Assembly (NCBI GenBank): GCA_965277025.1
Contig: OZ255706.1
Coordinates: 2,542,001 to 2,606,000 of the forward strand
Length of the DNA: 64,000 nt
Reading direction: 5' to 3'
Origin: Methylomarinum sp965277025
Lineage (GTDB): Bacteria; Pseudomonadota; Gammaproteobacteria; Methylococcales; Methylomonadaceae
The translations under genes were made by a program, and so were the position numbers. The notes under the pieces were generated by a model. The model ran no database searches. It was not told where the DNA came from and saw only the letters and a program-made list of their open reading frames with translations. How positions within the stretch are numbered: position 1 is the first letter of the stretch; every line of letters starts with the position of its first letter. Below, in pieces: positions 9,363 through 18,287 of this stretch.

Positions 9363-9524
9363 TAGGAGGTTGTCGGGTTATGGGGTTCGTAACGAGACGA
9401 GTGGGAAATTGAGTGGGATTTTTGCTCTTTTGGTAGCGCTACGTGGTGCTACGCAACGAAAAAGAGCGGAAAAATACGCCGCACCCGCTGTCGCAGTAGA
9501 ATCATCCATAATCCGACAGCCTCC
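9363..9524. repeat. 160-bp MITE-like repeat, copy M1
   Basis: The terminal inverted repeats are GGAGG(C/T)TGTCGG(G/A)TTATGG. The central part, GTGGTGCTACGCAACGAAAAAG followed by AGCGGAAAAATACGCC, is shared with copy M2 at 55130-55291. There is no coding capacity. It begins at a TA that is also the outer TA of the IS630 remnant. Confidence 0.85.
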
Positions 9525-9534
9525 TGGATATAGA

Positions 9535-9573
9535 AAACGCTGACAAATCATCCTGATTTGTCAGCGTTTCTTT
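9535..9573 (-). terminator. hairpin terminator after lpxC
   Basis: A perfect 16-bp stem (AAACGCTGACAAATCA and its complement, 9535-9550 with 9554-9569) with a 3-base loop, 48 bp after the lpxC stop. A-rich sequence flanks the minus-strand end. It is the probable end of the dcw-lpxC transcripts. Confidence 0.75.
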
Positions 9574-9616
9574 AGCTGGTAATGGCGGTTGGCTGAGGCG
9601 AAACTGCCCTGGCAGT

Positions 9617-10543
9617 CTATGTTACCGGCGGTATAGGGGGTTGCGCCGAGCGCATGAATGAAATGGGCGCCTCCTCTTCATTCTCGAACTCCACAATTTC
9701 CCATGCGTCGGGAGTGTCCAGCAAGGTCAGCAATAATTTATTATTTAAAGCATGACCGGATTTAAAGCCCTTGAATTCCCCGACCAGGCTATATCCCAAC
9801 AGATACAAATCGCCAATGGCATCCAGAATTTTATGCTTGACGAATTCATCGGCATAACGTAATCCATCTTCGTTCAGTATCTTATCGTCATCGACAACAA
9901 TGGCGTTATCCAGGTTTCCGCCCAAGGCCAGATTGTTTTCACGTAAGAATTCAATATCCCGCATAAAACCAAATGTTCGGGCGCGACTCACTTCTTTGAC
10001 AAAAGTCGTAGAAGAAACGTCCATCACAGCCGTTTTCAAATGATCGGGAAAAGCAGGATGTTCAAAATCAATGGTAAATGTCACCTTAAAGCCGTCAAAA
10101 GGTTCAAATGCTGCCCATTTATCATCTTCCTCCACTCTGACTGGCTGCTTGATGCGGAGATATTTTTTAGGCGCATCTTGTTCACAAAGCCCTGCCGACT
10201 GCAGTAAAAACACAAATGGGCCAGCGCTGCCATCCATAATCGGTACTTCAGCGGCACTGACATCGACAATGGCATTATCCACTCCCAGCCCGGCCATGGC
10301 GGAGAGCAAATGTTCGACGGTCGCTATTTTTACATCACCTTTGACCAATGTTGTCGATAACATCGTTTCGCCAACATTTTCAGGCCGGGCTTCAATCATA
10401 ACCGGCGGATCCAGATCAACACGCCGAAAACGGATGCCGGTATCGGGTTCCGCCGGATGCAAGGCCAGATAAACCTTGTCTCCCGAATGCAAGCCTACGC
10501 CGGTGGCCCGAATCGTGTTTTTTAAAGTACGCTGTTTAATCAT
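9617..10543 (-). CDS. lpxC: UDP-3-O-acyl-N-acetylglucosamine deacetylase
   Basis: LpxC is a zinc enzyme that commits UDP-acyl-GlcNAc to lipid A synthesis in the cytoplasm. The 308 residues match the family length. Visible zinc and catalytic residues are E77-H78 in TVEHLLSAMAG, the H-x3-D in VKHKILDAIGDLYLLG, and the late His in FKGFKSGHALNN. It lies downstream of ftsZ, as in E. coli and Pseudomonas, but 280 bp away, a gap largely filled by repeat R1, so it probably has its own promoter. LpxC levels are usually set by proteolysis through the C-terminus; the tail here (RSAQPPIPPVT) is Pro-rich and unlike that of E. coli. Confidence 0.97.
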   Translation of the reverse strand: MIKQRTLKNTIRATGVGLHSGDKVYLALHPAEPDTGIRFRRVDLDPPVMIEARPENVGETMLSTTLVKGDVKIATVEHLLSAMAGLGVDNAIVDVSAAEVPIMDGSAGPFVFLLQSAGLCEQDAPKKYLRIKQPVRVEEDDKWAAFEPFDGFKVTFTIDFEHPAFPDHLKTAVMDVSSTTFVKEVSRARTFGFMRDIEFLRENNLALGGNLDNAIVVDDDKILNEDGLRYADEFVKHKILDAIGDLYLLGYSLVGEFKGFKSGHALNNKLLLTLLDTPDAWEIVEFENEEEAPISFMRSAQPPIPPVT

Positions 10544-10622
10544 TTGCTCACGGCCAAACTAAAAACCGTCTATTCTATCATAGGTTATGGATTTTTCCGG
10601 GCAACAACGTGGTTTCTCCTAT

Positions 10623-10773
10623 GGAAACGCTGAACAAATCATCCATGATTTGTCAGCGCCCGCAAAACGGAAATGCGATTTCCGCTTTGCTCACAAAATC
10701 AATGGCGGCAAGCCATTGATTTTGACGACACATCCCTGTGTCCAAAGGAAGCGATGATTTAATCAGTGCTTCC
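10623..10773. repeat. multi-hairpin intergenic repeat, copy R1
   Basis: 151 bp between ftsZ and lpxC. The outer ends are imperfect inverted repeats (GGAAACGCTGAACAAATCATC and the complement of GATGATTTAATCAGTGCTTCC). Inside are three hairpins: CAAATCAT/ATGATTTG, CGGAAAT/ATTTCCG and the perfect 10-bp AATCAATGGC/GCCATTGATT. Diverged or deleted copies are at 7107-7253 and 58267-58340. It is non-coding and may also act as an ftsZ terminator. Confidence 0.75.
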
Positions 10774-10822
10774 CTATGTTACCCGGCTCATGCTTGTCAT
10801 TAATACTTTTTCTGCTATCCAT

Positions 10823-11980
10823 TCAATCAGCCTGGCGACGAAGAAATGCCGGTACATCCAAATAGTCCAGATCCAGATCATTTTTAGGCTGTGCACCAAA
10901 ACGGGTTTCCCTGGTTTCTACCTTTTTCTGGCGATTGATGGTCGGCGTGTCCAGCTCATCGTACTTCGCTTCACCATTAGCCACTTTTTGCACCAGCTTG
11001 ATGGGCGACTTGACCGCTTGTGCTGATTCCCCCATACCGGTTGCAACAACTGTCACTTTTATTCCATCACCCATATCAGGATTGATTGCGGTACCAATTT
11101 TCATATCGGCTTCTTCTGAAGCGAAAGTATGCATGATGCTGCCAATTTCATCGAATTCGGTCAGATCCATATCTGCAGCACAGATATTGACCAGAATTCC
11201 TTGTGCGCCTTGCAGGCTGATGTCTTCCAGCAATGGACAAGCAATCGCTTTTTCAGTCGCTTCCCTGGCCCGGTTATCGCCACTGGCCACACCCGTTCCC
11301 ATAATCGCTGCGCCTTTGTTGCTCATCACTGTTTTGACATCGGCAAAATCGACATTGATCAAGCCAGGGCTAGTGATCAGCTCTGTAATGCCTTGCACCG
11401 CATCGAGTAGAACATCGTTAGCGGTATTGAAAGCATTCGCCAATGACAGATTGTTGCCTAACACAGGCAGCAATTTTTGATTAGGAATCACAATCAATGA
11501 ATCAACAAATTTTTCCAATTCCTGAATGCCTGCTTCAGCCACCGATTTTTTCTTCTTGCCTTCAAAATCGAAAGGCTTGGTCACAACGGCAACAGTCAAT
11601 ACATCCATTTCCTTGACGATTTCCGCAATCACTGAAATGGCGCCGGTTCCGGTTCCGCCCCCCATCCCGGCAGTCAAAAACAGCATATCGGCGCCTTCGA
11701 TTTCTTCGCGAATCCTGTCACGGTTTTCTTCGGCGGCCTGGCGTCCCACTTCTGGCCGGGTTCCTGCACCCAGGCCTTTGGTCAATTCCACACCCAGTTG
11801 AACCTTGGTGTCTACTGTCAAGCCTCTCAAGGCCTGAGCATCGGTGTTCGCGCAAACGAACTCGACCCCATCAATACCGGAATTCACCATATAATCCACT
11901 GCGTTACCGCCACCGCCGCCAACACCAATGACTTTAATCACAGCATTTTCACTACACATATCCACTAATTCGTATTTCAC
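10823..11980 (-). CDS. ftsZ: cell division GTPase FtsZ
   Basis: FtsZ is the tubulin-like GTPase that forms the Z ring at mid-cell. The sequence shows the glycine-rich VIGVGGGGGNAV at the N-terminus, the tubulin signature GGGTGTG, and the T7 loop NVDFADV that completes the neighbour's active site. A variable linker leads to the conserved tail LDYLDVPAFLRRQ that binds FtsA and ZipA. The GTG start at 11980 (VKYELVD...) is preferred: it has GGGA seven bases upstream and lies 16 bp after ftsA. The upstream TTG at 11995 would nearly touch the ftsA stop. Last gene of the dcw cluster proper. Confidence 0.97.
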   Translation of the reverse strand: MKYELVDMCSENAVIKVIGVGGGGGNAVDYMVNSGIDGVEFVCANTDAQALRGLTVDTKVQLGVELTKGLGAGTRPEVGRQAAEENRDRIREEIEGADMLFLTAGMGGGTGTGAISVIAEIVKEMDVLTVAVVTKPFDFEGKKKKSVAEAGIQELEKFVDSLIVIPNQKLLPVLGNNLSLANAFNTANDVLLDAVQGITELITSPGLINVDFADVKTVMSNKGAAIMGTGVASGDNRAREATEKAIACPLLEDISLQGAQGILVNICAADMDLTEFDEIGSIMHTFASEEADMKIGTAINPDMGDGIKVTVVATGMGESAQAVKSPIKLVQKVANGEAKYDELDTPTINRQKKVETRETRFGAQPKNDLDLDYLDVPAFLRRQAD

Positions 11981-11996
11981 TTTTTTATCCCACAAA

Positions 11997-13223
11997 CTAA
12001 AAATTACCCTGAAACCAGTTTTTCATTCTTGCCCAAATACTTTGGCTTTCATCCCGTAAACTTTCTGTTTTACCCTGGTGCTCCCTGCCATATATCAACA
12101 ATCCCACTCCTGTTGAAAATACCGGGTTTTTGACCACATCCGTCAAACCTGACATTTGCTGTGGAAACCCTATTCTGACTGGCATATGAAAAATTTCTTC
12201 CGCCAGTTCCGTCAATCCTTTTACTTTTGAGCTGCCGCCGGTCAATACCAGCCCTGCAGCAATCAAATCTTCATAACCACTACGGCGCAATTCTGCCTGC
12301 ACCAACAGCATTAATTCCTCATAACGCGGCTCGATAATCTCGGCCAGATTTTGTGCCGAAATTTTGCGTGGGTCCCGGTCACCAATACTGGGCACATCTA
12401 TCATTTCTTGAGGATCGGCCAACTGTGTCAATGCACAGGCATGTTTGATCTTGATTTCCTCAGCATTTTTGGTGGGTGTTCTAAGCGCGACAGCAATATC
12501 ATTGGTCACCTGGTCGCCGGCGATCGGAATCACTGCGGTATGTTTTATCGCACCATCGGAAAACACGGCGATATCTGTCGTGCCGCCACCAATATCTATC
12601 AAACAAACACCCAGGTCTTTCTCGTCTTCCGATAATACCGAGGTGCAAGAGGCCAGTTGTTCCAGCACAATATCTTCAACCTCGAGACCACACCGCCGAA
12701 TACATTTGATAATATTCTGCGCCGCGCTGACGCTGCCGGTCACCATATGTACTTTAGCCTCCAGCCGGATGCCAGACATGCCGACAGGCTCTTTGATACC
12801 TTCTTGCTGATCGATGACAAATTCCTGCGGCAAAATATGCAAAATCTTCTGGTCGGCCGGAATCGCCACCGCACGGGCTGAATCGATCACTCGGTCAATA
12901 TCCGACTGCATCACTTCCTTATCCTTGATGGCGACAATGCCATGGGAATTCAGACTGCGAATATGGCTCCCGGCAATGCCGGCAAATACCTTTTTAATCT
13001 GACAACCCGCCATCAACTCGGCCTCTTCCACAGCCCGCTGAATGGAATTGACAGTAGACTCCAGATTGACTACCACCCCTTTCTTCAATCCTTTGGAGGG
13101 CGCCACGCCAATGCCTATCACTTCCATTTCGTCACTGCTGTTGAACTCGCCGACAATCGCCGCCACCTTGGACGTGCCGATATCCAGTCCCACCAATAAA
13201 TCTCGTTCTGTTTTTTTAGCCAT
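11997..13223 (-). CDS. ftsA: cell division protein FtsA
   Basis: FtsA is an actin-like ATPase that anchors FtsZ to the inner membrane. Nucleotide-binding motifs are LVGLDIGTSKVAAIVG (phosphate 1), CLIDIGGGTTDIAVF (phosphate 2) and VLTGGSSKVKG (adenosine). The C-terminus WARMKNWFQGNF is the amphipathic membrane-targeting helix. The start at 13223 (MAKKTERD) is chosen over the ATG at 13280: it gives the usual length (408 residues), has an AGG-type ribosome site, and leaves 16 bp after ftsQ. The longer form would overlap ftsQ by about 40 bp and add a Lys-rich leader. Confidence 0.96.
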   Translation of the reverse strand: MAKKTERDLLVGLDIGTSKVAAIVGEFNSSDEMEVIGIGVAPSKGLKKGVVVNLESTVNSIQRAVEEAELMAGCQIKKVFAGIAGSHIRSLNSHGIVAIKDKEVMQSDIDRVIDSARAVAIPADQKILHILPQEFVIDQQEGIKEPVGMSGIRLEAKVHMVTGSVSAAQNIIKCIRRCGLEVEDIVLEQLASCTSVLSEDEKDLGVCLIDIGGGTTDIAVFSDGAIKHTAVIPIAGDQVTNDIAVALRTPTKNAEEIKIKHACALTQLADPQEMIDVPSIGDRDPRKISAQNLAEIIEPRYEELMLLVQAELRRSGYEDLIAAGLVLTGGSSKVKGLTELAEEIFHMPVRIGFPQQMSGLTDVVKNPVFSTGVGLLIYGREHQGKTESLRDESQSIWARMKNWFQGNF

Positions 13224-13239
13224 TTTTTTGCCTGAGCGT

Positions 13240-13965
13240 TTATACGCGTTTCTTTTTTTCGATAATGTCTTTCCAGTCATCCGACTTCCAGATCACGGCA
13301 TAGCCGTTTGGATAACGCAAATCCACCACCATCATCAATTCGAGCAATGTATGCCCCAACACATCAACCGTGTTCAAAAATCGTTGTAACTGTAAAGCTG
13401 GAGTCAACCGCCCCAGTTTCAACTCCATGCCACTCACCAGGAACACTCTCCAGTCTCTACGATCGTTAACATTAAAGCGTTGCAATAACATGCCTTTATC
13501 GGCCAGCATTTTTCTCAAACTTTTCATTTCTTCCAGCAACATCGCATGCTGCCCCTGGGGGCCGATAATTTCCGGCAAATCGTTAAATTCCGCCAGATTA
13601 TCGGGTTTGAACAACACCCCTTTATCGTTAATCAGCGCCTCATTCTGCCAGCGCGCCACCGGTTGCTGTTCTTCAATTTCTATCGCCAGCCTATCCGGCC
13701 AGACTCTCTGCACCGATGCCTGCTCTATCCATGGCAGAGATTCCAATACCTGCCTTACTGCATTCAAATCGACCTGATAAAACCCGGTCGACACTAATGG
13801 CGTCAATGCCTTTTTCACTTTCTCCCGCCTTAGATATTGAAAGCTCCCCTCCACACGGACATGATGAATCGGCATCCATTCACGGCCATACTGGTCAAAT
13901 TGCCGCCCAACAATAATTGCCGCGACAATCAACAATATTGCTATCAACATCACTGCCTTATTCAT
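13240..13965 (-). CDS. ftsQ: cell division protein FtsQ
   Basis: FtsQ is a bitopic inner-membrane protein that links early and late divisome proteins through FtsL and FtsB. The 241 residues contain a short cytoplasmic N-terminus, one membrane helix (VMLIAILLIVAAIIVG), a POTRA domain opening with HHVRVEGSFQYLRR, and a beta domain that includes WRVFLVSGMELKLGR. It lies 8 bp after ddl and shortly before ftsA, the classical order. Confidence 0.95.
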   Translation of the reverse strand: MNKAVMLIAILLIVAAIIVGRQFDQYGREWMPIHHVRVEGSFQYLRREKVKKALTPLVSTGFYQVDLNAVRQVLESLPWIEQASVQRVWPDRLAIEIEEQQPVARWQNEALINDKGVLFKPDNLAEFNDLPEIIGPQGQHAMLLEEMKSLRKMLADKGMLLQRFNVNDRRDWRVFLVSGMELKLGRLTPALQLQRFLNTVDVLGHTLLELMMVVDLRYPNGYAVIWKSDDWKDIIEKKKRV

Positions 13966-13973
13966 TTAGCCGG

Positions 13974-14921
13974 CTAATGAGTTACTTCATTAGTAAAACT
14001 GGTCTCCAGAATACGCCACACTAACTGATCAAAATTGATACCTTTCGCCGCCGCGGCCATCGGTACCAGGCTATGGCTGGTCATTCCTGGAACGGTATTG
14101 ACTTCAATCAGTTGACTGTTGCCCTGCTCATCGATAAACACATCTACCCGCCCCCAGCCACTGACACCGATAATCTCGGCGGCTTCCAGCGCCAATTGCT
14201 GAAGTTGCCGTTCTCTGTCAGCCGACAAACCACTTGGACAATGGTATTGAGTATTGTCCGACTGATATTTAGCCTCATAATCATAAAATGCATTCGGCGT
14301 TTCCAGTCGTATGACCGGCAAGGCCTCCCCTTGCAACAACCCTACTGTGTACTCATCGCCACAGACCCATTGCTCGGCATATACATCACATCCAAATGGG
14401 CGGGCGATCATCCAGGCTTCAGTCAATTGTTCGACATTATTCGCCTTGCTCATACCAAAACTGGAGCCTTCCAGTGCCGGTTTGACAATAACAGGAAAGC
14501 CCAGTGTTTCAATGCACTGTTGCAAGTCCTGTTCATTTTTTAGCAGCATCCAGACAGGTGTCGGTAACCCCTTTCCTTGCCAGCATAATTTGGTTCTCAA
14601 TTTATCCATCGAAAGAGCCGAAGCCAAAACGTCAGATCCGGTATAAGGGATATTCAAGGTTTGTAATATCGCCTGAAGAATACCGTCTTCACCGCCCCGG
14701 CCATGGATGATATTAAAAACCCGGTCAATGCTTTTTCCGGCAACTGCATCGATGAGATTTTCTTTCACATCAACGGCTTCGACATCGACACCTTGTTTTT
14801 GCAAGGAGCTGAATACCGCCTCACCACTAATCAACGAAATTTCCCGCTCGGCCGCTTGTCCCCCCATCAGCAAGGCGACTTTTCCAAAGGCTTTCGGGTC
14901 GTCAATACGATGGGCTTTCAT
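13974..14921 (-). CDS. ddl: D-alanine--D-alanine ligase
   Basis: An ATP-grasp enzyme making the D-Ala-D-Ala dipeptide for the peptidoglycan stem. The 315 residues show the N-terminal GGQAAEREISLISG, the substrate loop HGRGGEDGILQ, the YTGS motif that precedes the ATP-grasp lid, and the C-terminal metal site EVNTVPGMTSHSL. Its ATG overlaps the murB stop (ATGA). Position between murB and ftsQ fits DdlB. Confidence 0.96.
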   Translation of the reverse strand: MKAHRIDDPKAFGKVALLMGGQAAEREISLISGEAVFSSLQKQGVDVEAVDVKENLIDAVAGKSIDRVFNIIHGRGGEDGILQAILQTLNIPYTGSDVLASALSMDKLRTKLCWQGKGLPTPVWMLLKNEQDLQQCIETLGFPVIVKPALEGSSFGMSKANNVEQLTEAWMIARPFGCDVYAEQWVCGDEYTVGLLQGEALPVIRLETPNAFYDYEAKYQSDNTQYHCPSGLSADRERQLQQLALEAAEIIGVSGWGRVDVFIDEQGNSQLIEVNTVPGMTSHSLVPMAAAAKGINFDQLVWRILETSFTNEVTH

Positions 14922-15802
14922 TGTGCTTCCCCGACCCGGCAGACTTCAGTTTCCAGCGCCACGCCATGTTTTTTCTTGACCTGTTGCTGAATATATTCAA
15001 TCAGCCGCTCAATATCGCGGGCCGTTGCTTGGCCCCGGTTTTCAATAAAATTGGCGTGTTTTTCCGACACGCAGGCATTGCCGATGCAATAACCTTTCAA
15101 ACCACAGGATTCGATCAGACGGGCGGCAAAGTCCCCGGCCGGGTTTTTAAACACCGAACCGCAGGTAGGTTTATTGGTTGGCTGAGTCTGATTACGTTTT
15201 TCCAGCAACGCCTTTATTTTTCCCGCTCCATCCTTGCTTTGCTGTTTTTCCAGCAGCAGTTCAACCGCCAGAAACCACTCATTTTCCTGGCCTTTCACCG
15301 ATCGGTAAGCGACTTTAAATTCATTTTTATTACGCTGAATCACCTCTCCCTGGTCATTTAATACTTCAACCCGCTCGACTATATTCCAGGTTTCACCACC
15401 AAATGCGCCGGCATTCATTTTCAACGCACCACCCATCGTACCGGGAATGCCCGCCAAAAATTCCGCACCGGTCAAGCCTAGATCTGTGCTGTATCGAGCC
15501 ACATGGGCACAAGGCACGCCAGCTTCTACATACAGTCGGGTCGAATCGATCAACTCCATCTTCTTCAGCCGACCCCGGGTATTGATAACAGTGCCTTTGA
15601 TACCGCCATCGCGCACCAGCAAATTACTGCCTAACCCCAGCCAAAAAAGTGGTTCGCCGGCCGGCAGAGATTTAACAAAAGTGATCAGGTCATCTTTATC
15701 TTGCGGTAAATACATTTTTTCCGCAGGGCCTCCTACCCGCCAACTGGTATATTTTGCCAGCGGTTCATTGCGCAACAGTTCACCTCGCCACTGTGTGGTC
15801 AT
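14918..15802 (-). CDS. murB: UDP-N-acetylenolpyruvoylglucosamine reductase
   Basis: A flavoenzyme that reduces the enolpyruvyl group to lactate, giving UDP-MurNAc. The FAD-binding part shows SWRVGGPAEKMY and LGLGSNLLVRDGG, then NAGAFGGETWN. The catalytic Ser is in CGSVFKNPAGD, and the final His/Glu region is EKHANFIEN. At 294 residues it has the shorter, type II-like length, unlike the ~340-residue E. coli enzyme. ATGA overlaps link it to murC before and ddl after. Confidence 0.96.
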   Translation of the reverse strand: MTTQWRGELLRNEPLAKYTSWRVGGPAEKMYLPQDKDDLITFVKSLPAGEPLFWLGLGSNLLVRDGGIKGTVINTRGRLKKMELIDSTRLYVEAGVPCAHVARYSTDLGLTGAEFLAGIPGTMGGALKMNAGAFGGETWNIVERVEVLNDQGEVIQRNKNEFKVAYRSVKGQENEWFLAVELLLEKQQSKDGAGKIKALLEKRNQTQPTNKPTCGSVFKNPAGDFAARLIESCGLKGYCIGNACVSEKHANFIENRGQATARDIERLIEYIQQQVKKKHGVALETEVCRVGEAQ

Positions 15803-17229
15803 GATATCAGCGCCTCCTGCAACTGCTGTGGCAACTTTTGGGCAATCTGCCCAACATTGCCGGCTCCCATGGTCAACAACACATCATCAGGCTGGACAAT
15901 ACCAGCCAGAATGGCCGCCAAATCCTGCGGTTGGCTGACAAATACCGGATTGACCTGTCCCATGATGCGAATGGCTTGTGCCAGCGCCTTGCCATCGGCA
16001 CCAGTAATAACTACCTCCCCTGCGGGATAAACATCGAGTAGCACGAGCACATCAACACTCGATAACACGTCGACAAAGTCCTCAAACAAGTCCCGCGTAC
16101 GGGTATATCGATGCGGTTGAAAAACAACGACCGAGCGTCTATCCGGCCAGGCCTGGCGCATCGCTTCCAATGTCGCCGCCAATTCCCTAGGATGATGTCC
16201 GTAATCATCCACCAGGGTGATGACGCCATCATGCAGTTTGATCTCGCCATTTAATTGGAAGCGGCGGCCAATTCCTTTAAATTCTTTTAAACTGTCGACA
16301 ATGGCGCGATCTTCAACATCGATTGCCGTCGCCACCGCAATCGCCGCCAATGCATTCAGCATGTTATGCCAGCCAGGCATATTTAAAACCACTTCAAGCT
16401 GTGTTTTATCTTTCCGCAACACGGTAAAGGCGGTTTGCATTCCCTGTTGTTTGACATCGACGGCGCGGACATCGGCCTCTTCCACCGTTCCATAAGTGGT
16501 AACCGGCTTGGAAACCTCCGGCAAAAGTTTTTTCACGCCGGGATCATCCAGGCACATCACCGCCAATCCGTAAAAAGGCAAATGATGCAAAAACTCCAGA
16601 AAGGTATTCTGTAGCTGCTGATAACTGCCGCCATAGGTTTCCATATGATCCTGATCGATATTGGTCACGACCGATAGCATGGGCTGCAAATGCAGAAACG
16701 ATGCATCGCTTTCATCAGCTTCTGCCACCAGAAATCGCCCGAGACCTAGTTTGGCATTGGTTCCTGCGCTATTCAGGCGGCCACCGTTCACAAAGGTTGG
16801 ATCCAGTCCCGCCTCAGCCAGAATACTGGCGATCAAACTGGTGGTCGTGGTTTTGCCATGGGTTCCGGCCACCGCCACGCCAAAGCGGAAGCGCATCAAT
16901 TCCGCCAACATTTCCGCCCGACGAATAACCGGTATGCGCTGCGCTTTCGCCGCACTGACTTCGGGATTTTCCGGATCGACCGCTGTCGAGGTCACCACCA
17001 CATCGACATCATCCACATTGCTGGCCGCATGACCGATAAACAGCTTGACGCCCATATTTTCCAAGCGTTCGGTAACGGCCGATCGGCGAATATCGGAACC
17101 GGACACCTGATACCCCAGATTGGATAATACTTCGGCAATACCGCTCATGCCGGTACCACCAACCCCGACAAAATGAATTTTTTCGATATTCCCCAAAAAC
17201 TGTGCGGGGTGCAGATCCGGTCGATTCAT
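15799..17229 (-). CDS. murC: UDP-N-acetylmuramate--L-alanine ligase
   Basis: The first Mur ligase; it adds L-Ala to UDP-MurNAc using ATP. It shows FVGVGGTGMSGIAEVL (UDP-binding fold), the P-loop AGTHGKTTTTSLIA, the Mur-ligase His/Asn region and the C-terminal DDYGHHPRELAATL. The start at 17229 (MNRPDLHP) overlaps the murG stop as ATGA, the coupling used elsewhere in this cluster. A start at 17250 would add seven residues and lie inside murG. 476 residues, normal length. Confidence 0.97.
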   Translation of the reverse strand: MNRPDLHPAQFLGNIEKIHFVGVGGTGMSGIAEVLSNLGYQVSGSDIRRSAVTERLENMGVKLFIGHAASNVDDVDVVVTSTAVDPENPEVSAAKAQRIPVIRRAEMLAELMRFRFGVAVAGTHGKTTTTSLIASILAEAGLDPTFVNGGRLNSAGTNAKLGLGRFLVAEADESDASFLHLQPMLSVVTNIDQDHMETYGGSYQQLQNTFLEFLHHLPFYGLAVMCLDDPGVKKLLPEVSKPVTTYGTVEEADVRAVDVKQQGMQTAFTVLRKDKTQLEVVLNMPGWHNMLNALAAIAVATAIDVEDRAIVDSLKEFKGIGRRFQLNGEIKLHDGVITLVDDYGHHPRELAATLEAMRQAWPDRRSVVVFQPHRYTRTRDLFEDFVDVLSSVDVLVLLDVYPAGEVVITGADGKALAQAIRIMGQVNPVFVSQPQDLAAILAGIVQPDDVLLTMGAGNVGQIAQKLPQQLQEALIS

Positions 17230-18287
17230 CGCCCTGCCTCCTCGATACATTGTTCAGCCACGACTTCGGTCGCATCGAAACGGGCTCTCTCCCGCGCCGC
17301 CTGACTCATCGCCACCAGGTTTTCACGTATTTCGGCAATCGCCTGTTTCAAACGGTGTTCGTTCATCTGTGCCTGAGGCAATAAGATTCCGGCCCTGGCG
17401 TCAGTCAAATAACGGGCATTGGCGGTCTGATGGTCATCGATGGCGTGTGGCAGGGGAATCAACACAGACGGCAAGCCAGCTGCAGCCACTTCACTGACAG
17501 TCATGGCGCCAGCCCGGCAAATAATCATATCCGCCCATTGATAGGCTCCGGCCATATCCTCGATAAAAGCACTGACTTGGGCTTTTGTCTGTTGTTCCGC
17601 ATATTGTTTTTCAACCTGACTCCCCATAAGCTCACCTGTCTGGTGCCACACATTAATGTTTTTCATCCCTGCCAGGATGCCTGGAATTTTTTCGTTCAAT
17701 GCCTTGGCGCCTTGACTGCCGCCTAACACCAGAATTTTCATTTCATCCTGTTCGCTCAAATGCCTTGGCTTTTTTTGTTTTAAAATCATCATTGCCTGTC
17801 TTAACGGATTACCGGTAAACAAGGCTTTCACACTGGGATCAAAACTTCCGGGAAAAGCTTCCATCACGCGTTTGGCAAAGCGCATCAATAGGCGGTTAGT
17901 CGTGCCGGGCACTCTGTTTTGTTCATGAATCAGCAATGGTATGCCCAACCACTTACTCATCATCCCACCCGGGGCGGCGACAAATCCACCCATGCCTAAC
18001 ACCACATCAGGTTTACGTTGTTTTAAAATACCCCGCGCTTCAATGCAGGCTTTCAATAATTTGAATATTGCGTTGAGTTTTCCTGACAGTCCTTTGCCAC
18101 GCAGGCCGGCAACCGACAACCAGTCGATCTCGATGCTTTGTTGGGGGATGACCCGGCTCTCCATGCCTTTTTGAGTTCCCATCCAGGTGACATTCCAGCC
18201 CTGCTGTTGTAACGTCTGCGCGACCGCCAGGGCCGGAAAAATATGTCCGCCCGTTCCTCCGGCCATGATCACTATGCGCTTGCCCAT
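17226..18287 (-). CDS. murG: MurG, lipid II-forming GlcNAc transferase
   Basis: A GT28 glycosyltransferase on the inner face of the membrane that converts lipid I to lipid II. The sequence shows the N-terminal G loop MAGGTGGHIFPALAVA, HEQNRVPGTTNRLL, a second G loop LVLGGSQGAKALN, and the donor site CRAGAMTVSEVAAAGLPS followed by IPLPHAIDDHQT. 353 residues. It overlaps ftsW by 16 bp upstream and murC by ATGA downstream. Confidence 0.97.
   Translation of the reverse strand: MGKRIVIMAGGTGGHIFPALAVAQTLQQQGWNVTWMGTQKGMESRVIPQQSIEIDWLSVAGLRGKGLSGKLNAIFKLLKACIEARGILKQRKPDVVLGMGGFVAAPGGMMSKWLGIPLLIHEQNRVPGTTNRLLMRFAKRVMEAFPGSFDPSVKALFTGNPLRQAMMILKQKKPRHLSEQDEMKILVLGGSQGAKALNEKIPGILAGMKNINVWHQTGELMGSQVEKQYAEQQTKAQVSAFIEDMAGAYQWADMIICRAGAMTVSEVAAAGLPSVLIPLPHAIDDHQTANARYLTDARAGILLPQAQMNEHRLKQAIAEIRENLVAMSQAARERARFDATEVVAEQCIEEAGR

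Noticed and set aside
13223..13280. Longer ftsA start with a Lys/Arg-rich leader
   Set aside because: It would overlap ftsQ, and FtsA proteins begin close to the MAKKTERDLLVG point.
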